Origin: an uncultured Bacilli bacterium
GTDB lineage: Bacteria; Bacillota_I; Bacilli_A; RF39; UBA660
Assembly (NCBI GenBank): GCA_934096015.1
Contig: CAKOLD010000001.1
Location: forward strand, 1-64,000
Direction of reading: 5' to 3'
Length of the DNA stretch: 64,000 nucleotides
Part shown: piece by piece, positions 1 to 7,902 of the stretch
Position numbering within the stretch: the first letter of the stretch is position 1
Layout of the letters: the number at the start of each line of letters is the position of its first letter
Program-made: the position numbers and the translations under genes
Notes under the pieces: generated by a model
The model's input: the letters and a program-made list of their open reading frames with translations, nothing else
Databases searched by the model: none
What the model was told of the DNA's origin: nothing

Positions 1-201
1 TTCATACTCAACGTGAGCAGTATTAATTGTTATACCTCTTTCTCTTTCTTCAGGAGCTTTGTCGATATCGGCATAGTCCATAAAATCTTTACTAAATAAT
101 TTTGAAATAGCAGCAGTTAATGTAGTTTTACCATGGTCAACGTGACCGATTGTACCAATATTAACATGTGGCTTACTTCTATCATATTTTTCTCTTGCCA
201 T
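1..201 (-). CDS. tuf: elongation factor Tu, N-terminal part (runs off the window)
   Basis: Only the first 67 codons are inside the window; the gene continues beyond base 1. The translation begins [20 protein letters not shown], as EF-Tu does. The G1 loop GHVDHGKT is at residues 19-26 and the switch I sequence RGITINTAH follows. EF-Tu is the GTPase that carries aminoacyl-tRNA to the ribosome. The start ATG follows the ribosome binding site AAAGGAAG by a normal distance. It is the last visible gene of the str operon (rpsL-rpsG-fusA-tuf), 70 bases after fusA. Identification is secure; the C-terminal domains cannot be seen. Confidence 0.97.
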   Translation of the reverse strand, partial: MAREKYDRSKPHVNIGTIGHVDHGKTTLTAAISKLFSKDFMDYADIDKAPEERERGITINTAHVEYE

Positions 202-271
202 AATTTTCTTCCTTTCTTCTTTATAACATTTATATTTTATCTAATTCTATATTTTTTTTCAAGTACTTTTA

Positions 272-2344
272 TTAATTAGCACTATTTTTCTTTATAATCT
301 CATCAGCAATATTTTTAGGTACTTCTTCATAGTGGTCAAAAGTAGGAGTAAATGTTGCTCTACCTTGAGAATTACTACGTAAACTAGTAGCTAATCCAAA
401 CATTTCTGATAAAGGCATATGTACTGTAATTAATAAAGCATTACCTCTATTTTCTTGTCCCATTGGTTTACCACGTCTACTAGTTAAATCACCCATAACA
501 TTACCCATATACTCTTCTGGAGTAACAACGTCAACCTTCATAATAGGTTCAAGTAAAATTGGTTTACATTTATTTTTAGCTTCTTTTAAAGCCATACTAG
601 CAGCAATTTTGAAAGCCATTTCTGATGAATCGACATCATGATAAGAACCGTCAAATAATGTTGCTTTTACATCAACCATAGGATATCCAGCTAATATTCC
701 ACCAGCCATTGCTTCTTGTAAACCTTTGTCAGTAACTGGAATATATTCACGAGGAACAACACCACCGACAATTTGATCCACAAATTCGTATCCTTTATCT
801 GGATTTGGTTCAAATTTAACCCAAACATGTCCATATTGTCCACGTCCACCAGATTGTTTAATATATTTTCCTTCACATTCAGCAGCTTGAGTAATTGTTT
901 CACGATAAGCAACTTGTGGTTTTCCAACATTTGCCTCAACATTAAATTCTCTTTTTAATCTGTCAACTATAACATCCAAATGTAATTCTCCCATACCACT
1001 AATAACAGTTTGACCAGTTTCAACATCAGTTTTAAATCTAAATGTTGGATCTTCTTCTGCTAATTTTTGAAGTGATAAAGCAAGTTTATCTTGATCACCT
1101 TTACTCTTAGGTTCTATTGCAAGTTCAATAACAGGTTCTGGGAATTCCATACCATTCATAATTACTGGATGTTTTTCATCACATAGTGTATCTGCTGTAG
1201 TAGTATTTTTTAATCCAACTGCAGCAGCTATTTCACCACAATAAACATCTGTAATTTCTTTTCTTTGATTAGCATGCATTTGTAATATACGTCCAATTCT
1301 TTCTTTAGAATTTTTAGTACTATTTAATACATATGAACCACTACTTAAATGACCTGAATACACTCTAAAGAACGCAAGTCTTCCTACAAATGGGTCAGTC
1401 ATTATTTTAAACGCCATAGCCATAAATGGTTCTTCATCACTTGGATGTCTTAAAACAGTTTCACCTTTAAAATCAGTACATTCTATAGCTTCAACATCCT
1501 TTGGACTTGGCATGTAATCAATAACAGCATCTAGCGCTAATTTAACACCCATATTAGATAAAGCACTACCACACATAACAGGGAAGAATTCTGCAGCTAA
1601 AACACCTTTACGGATTGCTTTTTTTACCATTTCAACAGTTACTTCTCCACCTTCAAGGTAAGTTTCCATTAATTCATCATCAAATTCGGCAGCTTTTTCA
1701 ATAAGTTCTACTCTCTTAGTAGCAACTAGATCTTTTAAATCAGCAGGAATTTCAATTTCTTTATATTCCTCATGTTCACCATGATCAAATTCATATGCCT
1801 TTTCTTCAAGAATATCTATAATTCCATTAAAATCATTCTCAGCACCTATTGGCCATTGAATTGGAGCATAATTAACACCTAAACGTTTATCAATAGTGTC
1901 TAATGAATATTCAAAATCAGCACCTAGTTTATCCATTTTATTAACAAAAATTATTCTAGGAACTTTATATTCACTTGCTTGTCTCCATACTGTTTCACTT
2001 TGAGGTTCAACACCAGCGTTACCATCTAATAAACAAATTGAACCATCTAATACTCTTAAACTTCTTTGAACTTCAACAGTAAAATCAACGTGTCCTGGAG
2101 TATCAATTATATTTAAACGATACCCTTTCCAATGTGCAGTTGTAGCTGCACTAGTAATAGTGATACCTCTTTCTTTTTCTTGTTCCATCCAGTCCATTTG
2201 AGATTCTCCATCATGAGTCTCTCCAATCTTATGAGTAATACCTGTATGAAACAAAACACGTTCAGTGAATGTAGTTTTACCGGCATCAATATGAGCCATA
2301 ATACCAATATTTCTTAATTTATCTAACGAAACATCTCTTTTCAT
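272..2344 (-). CDS. fusA: elongation factor G
   Basis: A 690-residue translocation GTPase, the usual full length for EF-G. It drives movement of tRNA and mRNA through the ribosome after each peptide bond and also helps RRF in ribosome recycling. GTPase motifs are all present: AHIDAGKT at 17-24, DTPGH at 81-85 and NKMD at 135-138. The switch I region has RGITITSAA. The domain IV-V sequence [11 protein letters not shown] and the C-terminal RRGKPMG region are typical of the family. It follows rpsG after 11 bases and precedes tuf, the standard str operon order, so it is probably expressed from the rpsL promoter. Confidence 0.98.
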   Translation of the reverse strand: MKRDVSLDKLRNIGIMAHIDAGKTTFTERVLFHTGITHKIGETHDGESQMDWMEQEKERGITITSAATTAHWKGYRLNIIDTPGHVDFTVEVQRSLRVLDGSICLLDGNAGVEPQSETVWRQASEYKVPRIIFVNKMDKLGADFEYSLDTIDKRLGVNYAPIQWPIGAENDFNGIIDILEEKAYEFDHGEHEEYKEIEIPADLKDLVATKRVELIEKAAEFDDELMETYLEGGEVTVEMVKKAIRKGVLAAEFFPVMCGSALSNMGVKLALDAVIDYMPSPKDVEAIECTDFKGETVLRHPSDEEPFMAMAFKIMTDPFVGRLAFFRVYSGHLSSGSYVLNSTKNSKERIGRILQMHANQRKEITDVYCGEIAAAVGLKNTTTADTLCDEKHPVIMNGMEFPEPVIELAIEPKSKGDQDKLALSLQKLAEEDPTFRFKTDVETGQTVISGMGELHLDVIVDRLKREFNVEANVGKPQVAYRETITQAAECEGKYIKQSGGRGQYGHVWVKFEPNPDKGYEFVDQIVGGVVPREYIPVTDKGLQEAMAGGILAGYPMVDVKATLFDGSYHDVDSSEMAFKIAASMALKEAKNKCKPILLEPIMKVDVVTPEEYMGNVMGDLTSRRGKPMGQENRGNALLITVHMPLSEMFGLATSLRSNSQGRATFTPTFDHYEEVPKNIADEIIKKNSAN

Positions 2345-2355
2345 CTATATTCACC

Positions 2356-2823
2356 TTACCATCTATAATGAGCAAATGCTTTATTAGCTTCAGCCATTTT
2401 ATGAGTATCTTCTCTTTTCTTAGCAGCTCCACCAGTTCCATTTGCAGCATTCATTATTTCATTAGCTAATTTCTCAGCCATTGTTTTTCCACTACCAACT
2501 CTAGCATAGTTTACTAACCATCTTACAGCTAAAGTTTGAGCTCTAGTTTCACTAACTTCAATAGGAACTTGATAATTAGATCCACCAACACGACGTGATT
2601 TAACTTCTAGAGCAGGTTTAATATTTTCCATTGCTTCATTAAAAACTTCTAATGGATCTCTATTAGTTTTCTCTTTAATTAAATCAAATGCATCGTAAAA
2701 TATTTTTTCAGCAGTACCTTTTTTACCATCTAACATAATTTGGTTAATTACTTTTGTAATAACTTTTGATTTATAGACAGCATCAGGTAATACATCACGT
2801 TTTTTAGCACGATTTTTACGCAT
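2356..2823 (-). CDS. rpsG: 30S ribosomal protein S7
   Basis: A 155-residue protein, the normal length of bacterial S7, which nucleates assembly of the 30S head and contacts the E-site tRNA. The start [14 protein letters not shown] and the motifs [10 protein letters not shown] and ALAVRWL-like [12 protein letters not shown] are characteristic. It ends [13 protein letters not shown], the conserved S7 tail. The gene sits between rpsL (20 bases upstream) and fusA (11 bases downstream). It has a good ribosome binding site (AAGGAGG). In E. coli S7 represses its own operon; no obvious S7 site can be recognised in the short space here. Confidence 0.98.
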   Translation of the reverse strand: MRKNRAKKRDVLPDAVYKSKVITKVINQIMLDGKKGTAEKIFYDAFDLIKEKTNRDPLEVFNEAMENIKPALEVKSRRVGGSNYQVPIEVSETRAQTLAVRWLVNYARVGSGKTMAEKLANEIMNAANGTGGAAKKREDTHKMAEANKAFAHYRW

Positions 2824-2843
2824 AATTTCCTCCTTCTTTAATT

Positions 2844-3257
2844 TTATTTTTTAGGTTTTTTAGCACCATATTTACTTCTACTTTGTTTTCTGTCATTAAC
2901 ACCTTGAGTATCTAGTGCACCACGAATTACATGGTAACGAACACCGATTAAGTCTTTAACACGTCCACCACGAATTAATACAACACTATGTTCTTGTAAG
3001 TTATGACCTTCACCTGGAATATAAGTATCAACTTCTCTTCCATTTGATAATCTAACACGAGCATATTTTCTTAATGCTGAGTTTGGTTTCTTTGGAGTTT
3101 TTGTTCCAACACGAGTACAAACACCTCTCATTTGAGGATGATCTGTATTAGTAGTTTTTCTCTCCATACTATTAAATCCAACATTTAAAACTGGGCTCTT
3201 TTTCTTTTTAGTCTTATCTTTTCTGTTTTTTCTAACTAATTGGTTAATTGTAGGCAT
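2844..3257 (-). CDS. rpsL: 30S ribosomal protein S12
   Basis: S12 is a decoding-centre protein. The 137-residue product starts [15 protein letters not shown], exactly as in the family. I chose this ATG over an in-frame start 27 bases upstream because AAGGAAG precedes it at normal spacing and because all S12 proteins begin MPTI. Conserved stretches include [14 protein letters not shown], the [11 protein letters not shown] loop and [12 protein letters not shown], where streptomycin-resistance changes occur in other bacteria; the usual lysines are present. It is the first gene of the str operon and follows a strong promoter and a structured leader. Confidence 0.98.
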   Translation of the reverse strand: MPTINQLVRKNRKDKTKKKKSPVLNVGFNSMERKTTNTDHPQMRGVCTRVGTKTPKKPNSALRKYARVRLSNGREVDTYIPGEGHNLQEHSVVLIRGGRVKDLIGVRYHVIRGALDTQGVNDRKQSRSKYGAKKPKK

Positions 3258-3313
3258 AATATCTTCCTTTCTATGTACACACATCCCGGTGTATCATTTT
3301 CTCTTTAAAATTA

Positions 3314-3333
3314 AGTTCTAATCACTTAGAACT
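3314..3333 (-). promoter_or_regulatory. leader hairpin upstream of rpsL
   Basis: In the roughly 90-base untranslated leader of the str operon an 8-bp perfect inverted repeat (AGTTCTAA / TTAGAACT, 4-base loop) lies between the promoter and the S12 start. On the mRNA strand it is followed by TAATTTT, a weak U tract, so it might be a mild attenuator or simply a stabilising 5' structure. A second, shorter hairpin with a CGGGAT loop sits nearer the ribosome binding site (about 3283-3298). Function is inferred only from position. Confidence 0.4.
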
Positions 3334-3352
3334 CTCTTTCAAACGCCACTAT

Positions 3353-3381
3353 AATATAACAAAAAATGCAAAATGTGTCAA
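3353..3381 (-). promoter_or_regulatory. promoter of the str operon
   Basis: Reading the minus strand, TTGACA (3376-3381) and TATATT (3353-3358) are separated by exactly 17 bases: a consensus -35 and a near-consensus -10 for the housekeeping sigma factor. It points at rpsL. A strong promoter is expected for a ribosomal protein operon. Confidence 0.85.
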
Positions 3382-3406
3382 TACTAATTAGTTTTAAACA
3401 ATAAAT

Positions 3407-3763
3407 TTACTCAATTTCTTGATAACCTTTAGTGGTATAGTTTTTACATTTAATATAAATACTAGTTTCATACCCAACTACCTGTTTACTTACTAAGACA
3501 TAACCATTACACAAATCATTTTCATTAGCATACAAATTAATATCAATTCCTGAATCTATTATTTTACTTAATAATATTCTATTAGAACCTCTCTCAGGAT
3601 ATTCATTTAAATTTGCTCCCAAATACTTTTCCACCTTAATTTTTATGTCATTTTCTAAATTCTTATAATCACTATTCTTTTTAGAAATATTTATACCCAA
3701 AAAAGTAATAAAAAATAAAAGAACTAATATTATAAAAGACCATATAAAATATATTTTTTTCAT
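3407..3763 (-). CDS. hypothetical membrane-anchored, pilin-like globular protein
   Basis: A 118-residue protein not assigned to a named family. Residues about 5-26 form one hydrophobic segment after two lysines, so the rest should lie outside the cell as a small soluble domain. The C-terminal third has two cysteines (in LCNGYV and YIKCKNY) and the stretch NYTTKGYQ. In my judgement this resembles the C-terminal part of small type IV pilin-like proteins of related Firmicutes; that is recollection, not a search result. Its ATG overlaps the stop of the 39-residue gene upstream (TAATG), so the two are translationally coupled. A pseudopilin-type role is inference. Confidence 0.6.
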   Translation of the reverse strand: MKKIYFIWSFIILVLLFFITFLGINISKKNSDYKNLENDIKIKVEKYLGANLNEYPERGSNRILLSKIIDSGIDINLYANENDLCNGYVLVSKQVVGYETSIYIKCKNYTTKGYQEIE

Positions 3764-3882
3764 TAGAAAATCATCCTAACTAAATCTTTTAAATAATATC
3801 CTGCTACTAAAGCAAAAGAAAATATAAAGACAATGTATATAATTTCTTCTTTTAATCCAAAACCATTTCTGTTAAGTTTCAT
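3763..3882 (-). CDS. 39-residue prepilin-like small membrane protein
   Basis: A very short gene with ribosome binding site AGGTGG seven bases before its ATG. The peptide starts MKLNRNGFGLKEEIIYI and continues with about 18 hydrophobic residues, then ends KDLVRMIF. NGFGLKE fits the prepilin peptidase signature: Gly at -1, Phe at +1 and Glu at +5, preceded by a basic leader. This is the N-terminal module of a type IV pilin with no globular domain attached. The next gene starts inside its stop codon and supplies a separate globular domain with its own membrane helix. It has its own promoter after the rplL terminator. No prepilin peptidase or assembly ATPase lies in the window. Confidence 0.65.
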   Translation of the reverse strand: MKLNRNGFGLKEEIIYIVFIFSFALVAGYYLKDLVRMIF

Positions 3883-3898
3883 ACTACCACCTATAAAT

Positions 3899-3926
3899 AT
3901 TATATTACTTTTCTAATAAAAATCAA
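3899..3926 (-). promoter_or_regulatory. promoter of the small pilin-like pair
   Basis: On the minus strand TTGATT (3921-3926) and a perfect TATAAT (3899-3904) are 16 bases apart, just downstream of the rplL terminator and 17 bases before the 39-codon gene. The pair is therefore probably transcribed independently of the ribosomal operon. Confidence 0.65.
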
Positions 3927-3935
3927 TTTTTAAAC

Positions 3936-3964
3936 AAAAAAAAGAAACTAATTAAAGTTTCTTT
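3936..3964 (-). terminator. intrinsic terminator after rplL
   Basis: A perfect 9-bp stem (AAAGAAACT / AGTTTCTTT, 6-base loop) followed on the minus strand by a run of T, seven bases after the rplL stop codon. Confidence 0.85.
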
Positions 3965-3970
3965 ACATAA

Positions 3971-4336
3971 TTAAGCTAATTCTACAGTAGCGCCAGCTTC
4001 TTCTAATTTAGCTTTAATTTCATTAGCCTCATCTGAAGAAACATTCTCTTTAATATTACCACCGTTATCAGCAATACCTTTAGCTTCAACTAAACCTAAA
4101 CCAGTAATTTCTCTAATAACTTTGATAACAGCAATCTTAGCAGCACCAGCATCTTTTAAAACAACAGTTTTAGTAGAGCTTTCAGCTTCTTCTGCACCAG
4201 CAACTGGAGCAGCTACAGCTACAGCACTTGGATCTACTCCAAATTCTTCTTTCATAGCGTCAACTAATTCTTTAACTTCAAGAATAGTCATTTCTTTTAA
4301 TCCATTAATAAATTCTTCTTTTGTAAATTTTGCCAT
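3971..4336 (-). CDS. rplL: 50S ribosomal protein L7/L12
   Basis: A 121-residue stalk protein that dimerises on L10 and recruits translational GTPases. Three parts are visible: an N-terminal dimerisation helix ([18 protein letters not shown]), an Ala/Gly-rich hinge at about 38-52, and the C-terminal domain. The C-terminal domain contains [20 protein letters not shown], the GTPase-contact helix. It follows rplJ by 17 bases and ends in a strong terminator, so the rplJ-rplL unit is transcribed from the promoter at 4986-5014 under control of the L10 leader. Confidence 0.97.
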   Translation of the reverse strand: MAKFTKEEFINGLKEMTILEVKELVDAMKEEFGVDPSAVAVAAPVAGAEEAESSTKTVVLKDAGAAKIAVIKVIREITGLGLVEAKGIADNGGNIKENVSSDEANEIKAKLEEAGATVELA

Positions 4337-4353
4337 CTTTAATCAATCCTTTC

Positions 4354-4854
4354 TTAATTATTATCCTCACTTAATTTGTTGGCATATAAATTAAGCCCAA
4401 TTGATAGATTTTTTAAGTGTTCTATCATACCACCTGCAAGCATAGTAAGTAAACCTTCCATAGATGGAATTGAGGCATACTCTTTAATTGTATCTAATGA
4501 AACAACTTCACCATCAACAATACCAGTTCTAACTTCAACTTGATTATGATTTTTGTTAAACTCACTTAATACTTTAATAGGTTCAAGAATTTCTTTACCA
4601 AAAACAATTGCATTTGGACCTTCCAAAAAAGCATCTACATCATAATTATTGTCATCCATAGCTCTTTTAACTAAAGTATTTTTATAGATCTTAACTTCAC
4701 TATCAACTTTTCTAAGTTCTCTTCTTAATTCTGCTATATCAGCAACACTTAAACCTTGATAACTAAATAAAACAACACTTTTGCTATTTTTTAATTTGCT
4801 ATCAATTTCAGATACAATATCTTGTTTTTGTTCAAGAATTTTTGCACTTGCCAT
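4354..4854 (-). CDS. rplJ: 50S ribosomal protein L10
   Basis: A 166-residue L10, the base of the L7/L12 stalk. The start MASAKILEQKQDIVSEI and the N-terminal rRNA-binding motif VLFSYQGLSVADIAELRREL are typical, as is KNTLVKRAM. The C-terminal helix near residues 130-160 (LAGGMIEHLKNLSIGLNLYA) is where L7/L12 dimers bind. The ribosome binding site AGGAGG is present. The gene follows a long structured leader recognised as the L10 autoregulatory element, so L10 with L7/L12 probably controls its own operon. Confidence 0.97.
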   Translation of the reverse strand: MASAKILEQKQDIVSEIDSKLKNSKSVVLFSYQGLSVADIAELRRELRKVDSEVKIYKNTLVKRAMDDNNYDVDAFLEGPNAIVFGKEILEPIKVLSEFNKNHNQVEVRTGIVDGEVVSLDTIKEYASIPSMEGLLTMLAGGMIEHLKNLSIGLNLYANKLSEDNN

Positions 4855-4865
4855 ATATGTCCTCC

Positions 4866-4978
4866 TTTTATATTTATAAAAAGCTTTCCATTAAAGGAAA
4901 GCATAAAAGAATTCTGCCTTCCCTCGGTAGGATTATTAAGATAAAATCCCCTACTGTCTATGGTACTCGCTTTTTACA
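4866..4978 (-). ncRNA. ribosomal protein L10 leader
   Basis: The 149 bases between rplA and rplJ hold no gene but a structured leader. On the mRNA strand it has the conserved core CCTACCGAGGG (4921-4931) and, before it, CATAGACAGTAGGGGATT, which match my memory of the Firmicute L10 leader in sequence and order. The CCTAC arm pairs with GTAGG. The leader ends in an attenuator-type terminator just before the ribosome binding site. Binding of L10(L7/L12)4 to this element reduces expression of rplJ-rplL in other bacteria. Confidence 0.85.
4876..4902 (-). terminator. attenuator terminator inside the L10 leader
   Basis: A 7-bp perfect stem GCTTTCC / GGAAAGC with a 6-base loop, followed on the mRNA strand by TTTTTAT, lies about 20 bases before the rplJ start and upstream of the AGGAGG. 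It is placed to stop transcription before the coding region when the L10 leader is bound. Confidence 0.75.
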
Positions 4979-4985
4979 TCAAATT

Positions 4986-5014
4986 ATTATACAACAAACA
5001 AAATTATTTGTCAA
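4986..5014 (-). promoter_or_regulatory. consensus promoter of rplJ-rplL, inside the end of rplA
   Basis: TTGACA (5009-5014) and TATAAT (4986-4991) with 17 bases between them: a perfect housekeeping promoter. The -35 hexamer is formed by the last codons of rplA (Phe-Asp-Lys-stop), so coding sequence and promoter overlap. Confidence 0.92.
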
Positions 5015-5702
5015 AACTATTTAGGTCAACTTTTATACCAGGACCCATTGTACTACTTACTGTTATGTTAGTAACATACTTACCTTTAACAGCAGTTGGC
5101 TTTGCTTTAATGATAGCATTAATTAAATAATTAAAGTTTTCTATTAATGCATTATCATCAAATGATACTTTACCAATTACTGCGTGTACATTACCATAAG
5201 AATCAGCACGATATTCAATCATACCTTTCTTAACATCTTCAACAACTTTACCAGGTGTCATAGTAACAGTACCAGTTTTAGGATTTGGCATTAAACCTTT
5301 TGGTCCTAAAATTTTACCAATTTTACCAAGTTGAGGCATCATTTCAGGAGTTGCAATAATAATATCAAAATCAAACCAATTTTCTTTGCTAATTTTTTCA
5401 ATTAAATCTGTATCTCCAACAAAATCTGCACCAGCTTGTCTAGCTTCTTCAGCTTGAGGTCCTTTTGCTAAAACCAAAGTTCTTTTAGTTTTTCCAGTTC
5501 CATTTGGTAATACTAAAGATCCTCTTAATTGTTGATCAGCTTTTTTAGTATCAATATTAAGTTTTACAGCAACTTCAACACTACTATCAAATTTAGTATA
5601 TGAAGTTGTTTTAACTAACTTAACTGCTTCATCTAAAGTATAAGCTTTATTCTTTTCAACTTTATTAGAAGCTTCCACATATTTTTTTCCTAATTTTTTC
5701 AT
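5004..5702 (-). CDS. rplA: 50S ribosomal protein L1
   Basis: A 232-residue L1, full length, the mobile stalk protein at the ribosomal E site and often a translational repressor of rplK-rplA. Hallmarks are [20 protein letters not shown] near the N terminus, the interdomain [15 protein letters not shown] loop at about 130-145 and the C-terminal [17 protein letters not shown]. It follows rplK by 40 bases. Its final codons contain the -35 box of the next operon. A putative L1 binding hairpin lies in the rplK leader. Confidence 0.97.
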   Translation of the reverse strand: MKKLGKKYVEASNKVEKNKAYTLDEAVKLVKTTSYTKFDSSVEVAVKLNIDTKKADQQLRGSLVLPNGTGKTKRTLVLAKGPQAEEARQAGADFVGDTDLIEKISKENWFDFDIIIATPEMMPQLGKIGKILGPKGLMPNPKTGTVTMTPGKVVEDVKKGMIEYRADSYGNVHAVIGKVSFDDNALIENFNYLINAIIKAKPTAVKGKYVTNITVSSTMGPGIKVDLNSFDK

Positions 5703-5742
5703 TTTTTACCTCCTTATCGTGGTTTATAAGCGGATATTTATA

Positions 5743-6321
5743 TTATTCTTCTTCTGATTTTTTCTCGTTAATTACTTCTACTTCAGTAGTTTCATTTTGT
5801 TCATGTTCTAAAGCTTCTAATTTAGCTTCAGCTTTTTGAGCTTCAATTTCTGCAACATGAGCTTCTTTTTCTTGTTCCATAAGTTCTTGATCATTCAATC
5901 CCTTAACAGCAACTCCCATATTTCTAGCAGTTCCTTCAACAATCTTCATAGCTCCTTCAACATCATATGCATTTAAATCAGGTAACTTAGTTTCAGCAAT
6001 TTGTCTAAGTTCATCTTGAGTAATAGTTGCAACAACTTCATTTGCTCCTTTTTTACTTCCTTTATCGATTTTAGCAACTTTCTTGATTAAGAATCCAGCT
6101 GGTGGAGTCTTTAATACAAAATCAAAACTTCTATCATCATACAAAGAAATTTCTACAGGAACAACATCACCCATTTTATCTCTAGTTGCATCGTTGAATC
6201 TTGTACAGAATTCTTGTAAATTAATTCCAGCAGGTCCTAAAACAGTACCAACAGGTGGTGCTGGTGTAGCTTTTCCAGCAGGAATTTGTAATTTAATTTT
6301 CTTTACGACTTCTTTTGCCAC
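5743..6321 (-). CDS. rplK: 50S ribosomal protein L11 with an acidic C-terminal extension
   Basis: L11 forms the GTPase-associated centre and is needed for the stringent response. I chose the GTG at 6321 (reading [10 protein letters not shown]...) over a GTG three codons upstream, because AAAGGA lies 10 bases before the former and almost touches the latter. Residues 1 to about 142 are ordinary L11: [24 protein letters not shown], the [14 protein letters not shown] loop and [10 protein letters not shown]. After that come about 50 extra residues, rich in Glu and Ala and predicted to be helical ([20 protein letters not shown]). Typical L11 is about 141 residues and stops before this. The tail is continuous and in frame. 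Confidence 0.95.
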   Translation of the reverse strand: MAKEVVKKIKLQIPAGKATPAPPVGTVLGPAGINLQEFCTRFNDATRDKMGDVVPVEISLYDDRSFDFVLKTPPAGFLIKKVAKIDKGSKKGANEVVATITQDELRQIAETKLPDLNAYDVEGAMKIVEGTARNMGVAVKGLNDQELMEQEKEAHVAEIEAQKAEAKLEALEHEQNETTEVEVINEKKSEEE

Positions 6322-6350
6322 GAAAAACACATCCTTTCATATTTTCGCTA

Positions 6351-6382
6351 GTGGTTTAGGGCAATCCGCATTTCCCTCCCAC
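6351..6382 (-). promoter_or_regulatory. putative L1-binding hairpin in the rplK leader
   Basis: The mRNA leader before rplK folds into GTGG...CCAC (outer stem) enclosing AGGG...CCCT with the loop AAATGCGGATTG. The asymmetric internal loop and the GTGGGAGGG start resemble the L1 binding site on 23S rRNA and on rplK-rplA mRNAs of other bacteria. It lies about 30 bases before the start codon. The match is by eye. Confidence 0.6.
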
Positions 6383-6419
6383 ATTCATAACTACATAAAA
6401 ATATATAATTACGTATCAG

Positions 6420-6448
6420 ATAATATCACAAAAAAATAAATAATACAA
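6420..6448 (-). promoter_or_regulatory. promoter of rplK-rplA
   Basis: TTGTAT (6443-6448) and TATTAT (6420-6425) on the minus strand, 17 bases apart, between the nusG terminator and the rplK leader. Confidence 0.75.
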
Positions 6449-6458
6449 CATTTTTTTA

Positions 6459-6480
6459 ATAAAAAAGACTAAATGTCTTT
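6459..6480 (-). terminator. intrinsic terminator after nusG
   Basis: AAAGAC / GTCTTT stem with a 5-base loop and a following T run. The first bases of the stem overlap the nusG stop codon. Confidence 0.7.
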
Positions 6481-7015
6481 AATCTAAACTAACTTGGAAC
6501 ATTTCTACTTCAACTGGAGTTTCTTGTCCAAACAAGTCAATTAAAACATTTAATCTATTATTTTCTGCATCAACACTATCAATAGTACCACTCATTCCAT
6601 TAAATGGTCCATCTACTATAGTAACTTTAGTTCCTACTGTTAATTCTTCATTAACATCCATTCTAGTCATACCCATATTTGCTAGTATCTTATCAATTTC
6701 TTGTGGTAATAATGGAGTTGGTTTTGCTCCTTTACCACTTGATCCAATAAATCCAGTAACTCCAGGAGTATTTCTAACAATATACCAAGCTTCATCAGTC
6801 ATTATCATTTCTACTAAAATATACCCAGGAAACATTTTTTTCTTTTTCTCTTTTTTGCTTCCATCTTTTAAAGTTTCGTACACAGTTTCTTCTGGAACAA
6901 TTACTCTAAAAATATAATCTTGAAATCCCATCGATTCTGCACGCATTTCAAGTTTTTCTTTTACTTTACTCTCATGACCACTATATGTATTTACTACATA
7001 CCATAATTTTTCCAT
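6479..7015 (-). CDS. nusG: transcription termination/antitermination factor NusG
   Basis: A 178-residue NusG. It binds RNA polymerase and couples transcription to pausing, termination or translation. The start MEKLWYVVNTYSGHESKVKE is the conserved NGN domain start and overlaps the secE stop (TAATG); the ribosome binding site AAAGGGTGG is in the secE end. The NGN domain has KKMFPGYILVEM and NTPGVTGFIG. The C-terminal KOW domain (about 125-178) has VGTKVTIVDGPFNGMSG. A longer in-frame start exists upstream but would duplicate secE sequence and is not supported. Confidence 0.97.
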   Translation of the reverse strand: MEKLWYVVNTYSGHESKVKEKLEMRAESMGFQDYIFRVIVPEETVYETLKDGSKKEKKKKMFPGYILVEMIMTDEAWYIVRNTPGVTGFIGSSGKGAKPTPLLPQEIDKILANMGMTRMDVNEELTVGTKVTIVDGPFNGMSGTIDSVDAENNRLNVLIDLFGQETPVEVEMFQVSLD

Positions 7016-7221
7016 TAGCCAATCCACCCTTTCAATAATGCAAATAACACAGTTATCAAATAAAAGAAGCCAGCAAATATTACAATAAATAATAATGTTG
7101 TTATTGAATATTTGAGCATATCTTTTTTTGATGGCCATTTAACTTTCTTCATTTCTGCTTTCACTTGTTTAAAAAAACCATCACTTTTTTTCTTTTCAGT
7201 TTTTTTCTGATTTTTAACCAT
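7015..7221 (-). CDS. secE: preprotein translocase subunit SecE
   Basis: A 68-residue SecE with the single-helix architecture of Gram-positive bacteria. A lysine-rich N terminus is followed by the family motif EMKKVKWPSKKDMLK and one membrane segment (about 43-64). It is part of the SecYEG channel. The start MVKNQKK has the ribosome binding site GAGGGTGAG; a longer frame upstream lacks one. Order secE-nusG-rplK-rplA is conserved in bacteria. rpmG (L33), often just upstream, is not in the 86-base gap here. Confidence 0.93.
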   Translation of the reverse strand: MVKNQKKTEKKKSDGFFKQVKAEMKKVKWPSKKDMLKYSITTLLFIVIFAGFFYLITVLFALLKGWIG

Positions 7222-7273
7222 AATCTCACCCTCAAATTTTTTGTAAAATAAAAACACGTCCTCGTGTAACTAA

Positions 7274-7302
7274 AATATAACACAATTGACCTGTTTTTAC
7301 AA
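7274..7302 (-). promoter_or_regulatory. promoter of secE-nusG
   Basis: TTGTAA (7297-7302) and TATATT (7274-7279) on the minus strand with 17-base spacing, between sigH and secE. Confidence 0.7.
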
Positions 7303-7307
7303 GATAA

Positions 7308-7901
7308 TTATAATATTTTTTTCAATTTATTTCTTATACGTTGAATAGCGTTATCTATTTGTTTAGGATTCTTATTCAAAATTTCCGCTATAGTTTTATA
7401 ATCATATTGTTTCAACATCAAATCACAAACTTCCAACTCTGAATCACTTAAAATATCTTTAAGTTTATTAATAAGTTCTTCTACACTTTCTTTATCCTCA
7501 ATATTTTTCAAAGGCTCATTTGTATCATCACCTAATATATACATTAAAGGATTTCCATAATCATTATAATTATACTCTAAGCTTAAGGCTTCAACATTTA
7601 TCTTATTTTTCAAAGTACCAGCACTATCAATAACTCTTCTAACTCTTCTTTCAACAACTAAAGTTATAAAAGTTGGTAGAGAAGCATCTTTATTATCACG
7701 ATACTTAACCAAAGCTTCTGAAAATGCAAACAAAGCCTCTTGCCTTAATTCCAAAATATCCACATTATATAAATATGCCGCTTTATTATATTTTTTTAAA
7801 ACAATATCAATAATATATTTATATTTTTCATATAAAATATCTGTTGCCTCTTCAGAGTCATTTAAATTGTATAATAAAAAATTATCAGGATAATCTTTCA
7901 T
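7308..7901 (-). CDS. sigH: sigma-70 family factor, SigH type
   Basis: A 197-residue sigma factor. The region 2 part reads YLYNVDILELRQEALFAFSEALVKY and TFITLVVERRVRRVI. The C-terminal region 4 helix-turn-helix has SDSELEVCDLMLKQYDYKTIAEIL and KQIDNAIQRIRNKLKK. Position between rlmB and secE is exactly that of sigH (spo0H) in Bacillus, where the factor controls entry into sporulation. I chose the ATG at 7901, preceded by GGAG, over one six codons upstream that lies inside the previous gene. Assignment rests mainly on synteny plus the sigma domains; sequence divergence is high. Confidence 0.82.
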   Translation of the reverse strand: MKDYPDNFLLYNLNDSEEATDILYEKYKYIIDIVLKKYNKAAYLYNVDILELRQEALFAFSEALVKYRDNKDASLPTFITLVVERRVRRVIDSAGTLKNKINVEALSLEYNYNDYGNPLMYILGDDTNEPLKNIEDKESVEELINKLKDILSDSELEVCDLMLKQYDYKTIAEILNKNPKQIDNAIQRIRNKLKKIL

Positions 7902-7902
7902 T

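Noticed and set aside
691..958. Open frames on both strands inside fusA and similar small frames inside rplL, uvrA, pcrA, rnr, typA and others
   Set aside because: All lie wholly inside well-supported genes, lack ribosome binding sites and have no recognisable product.
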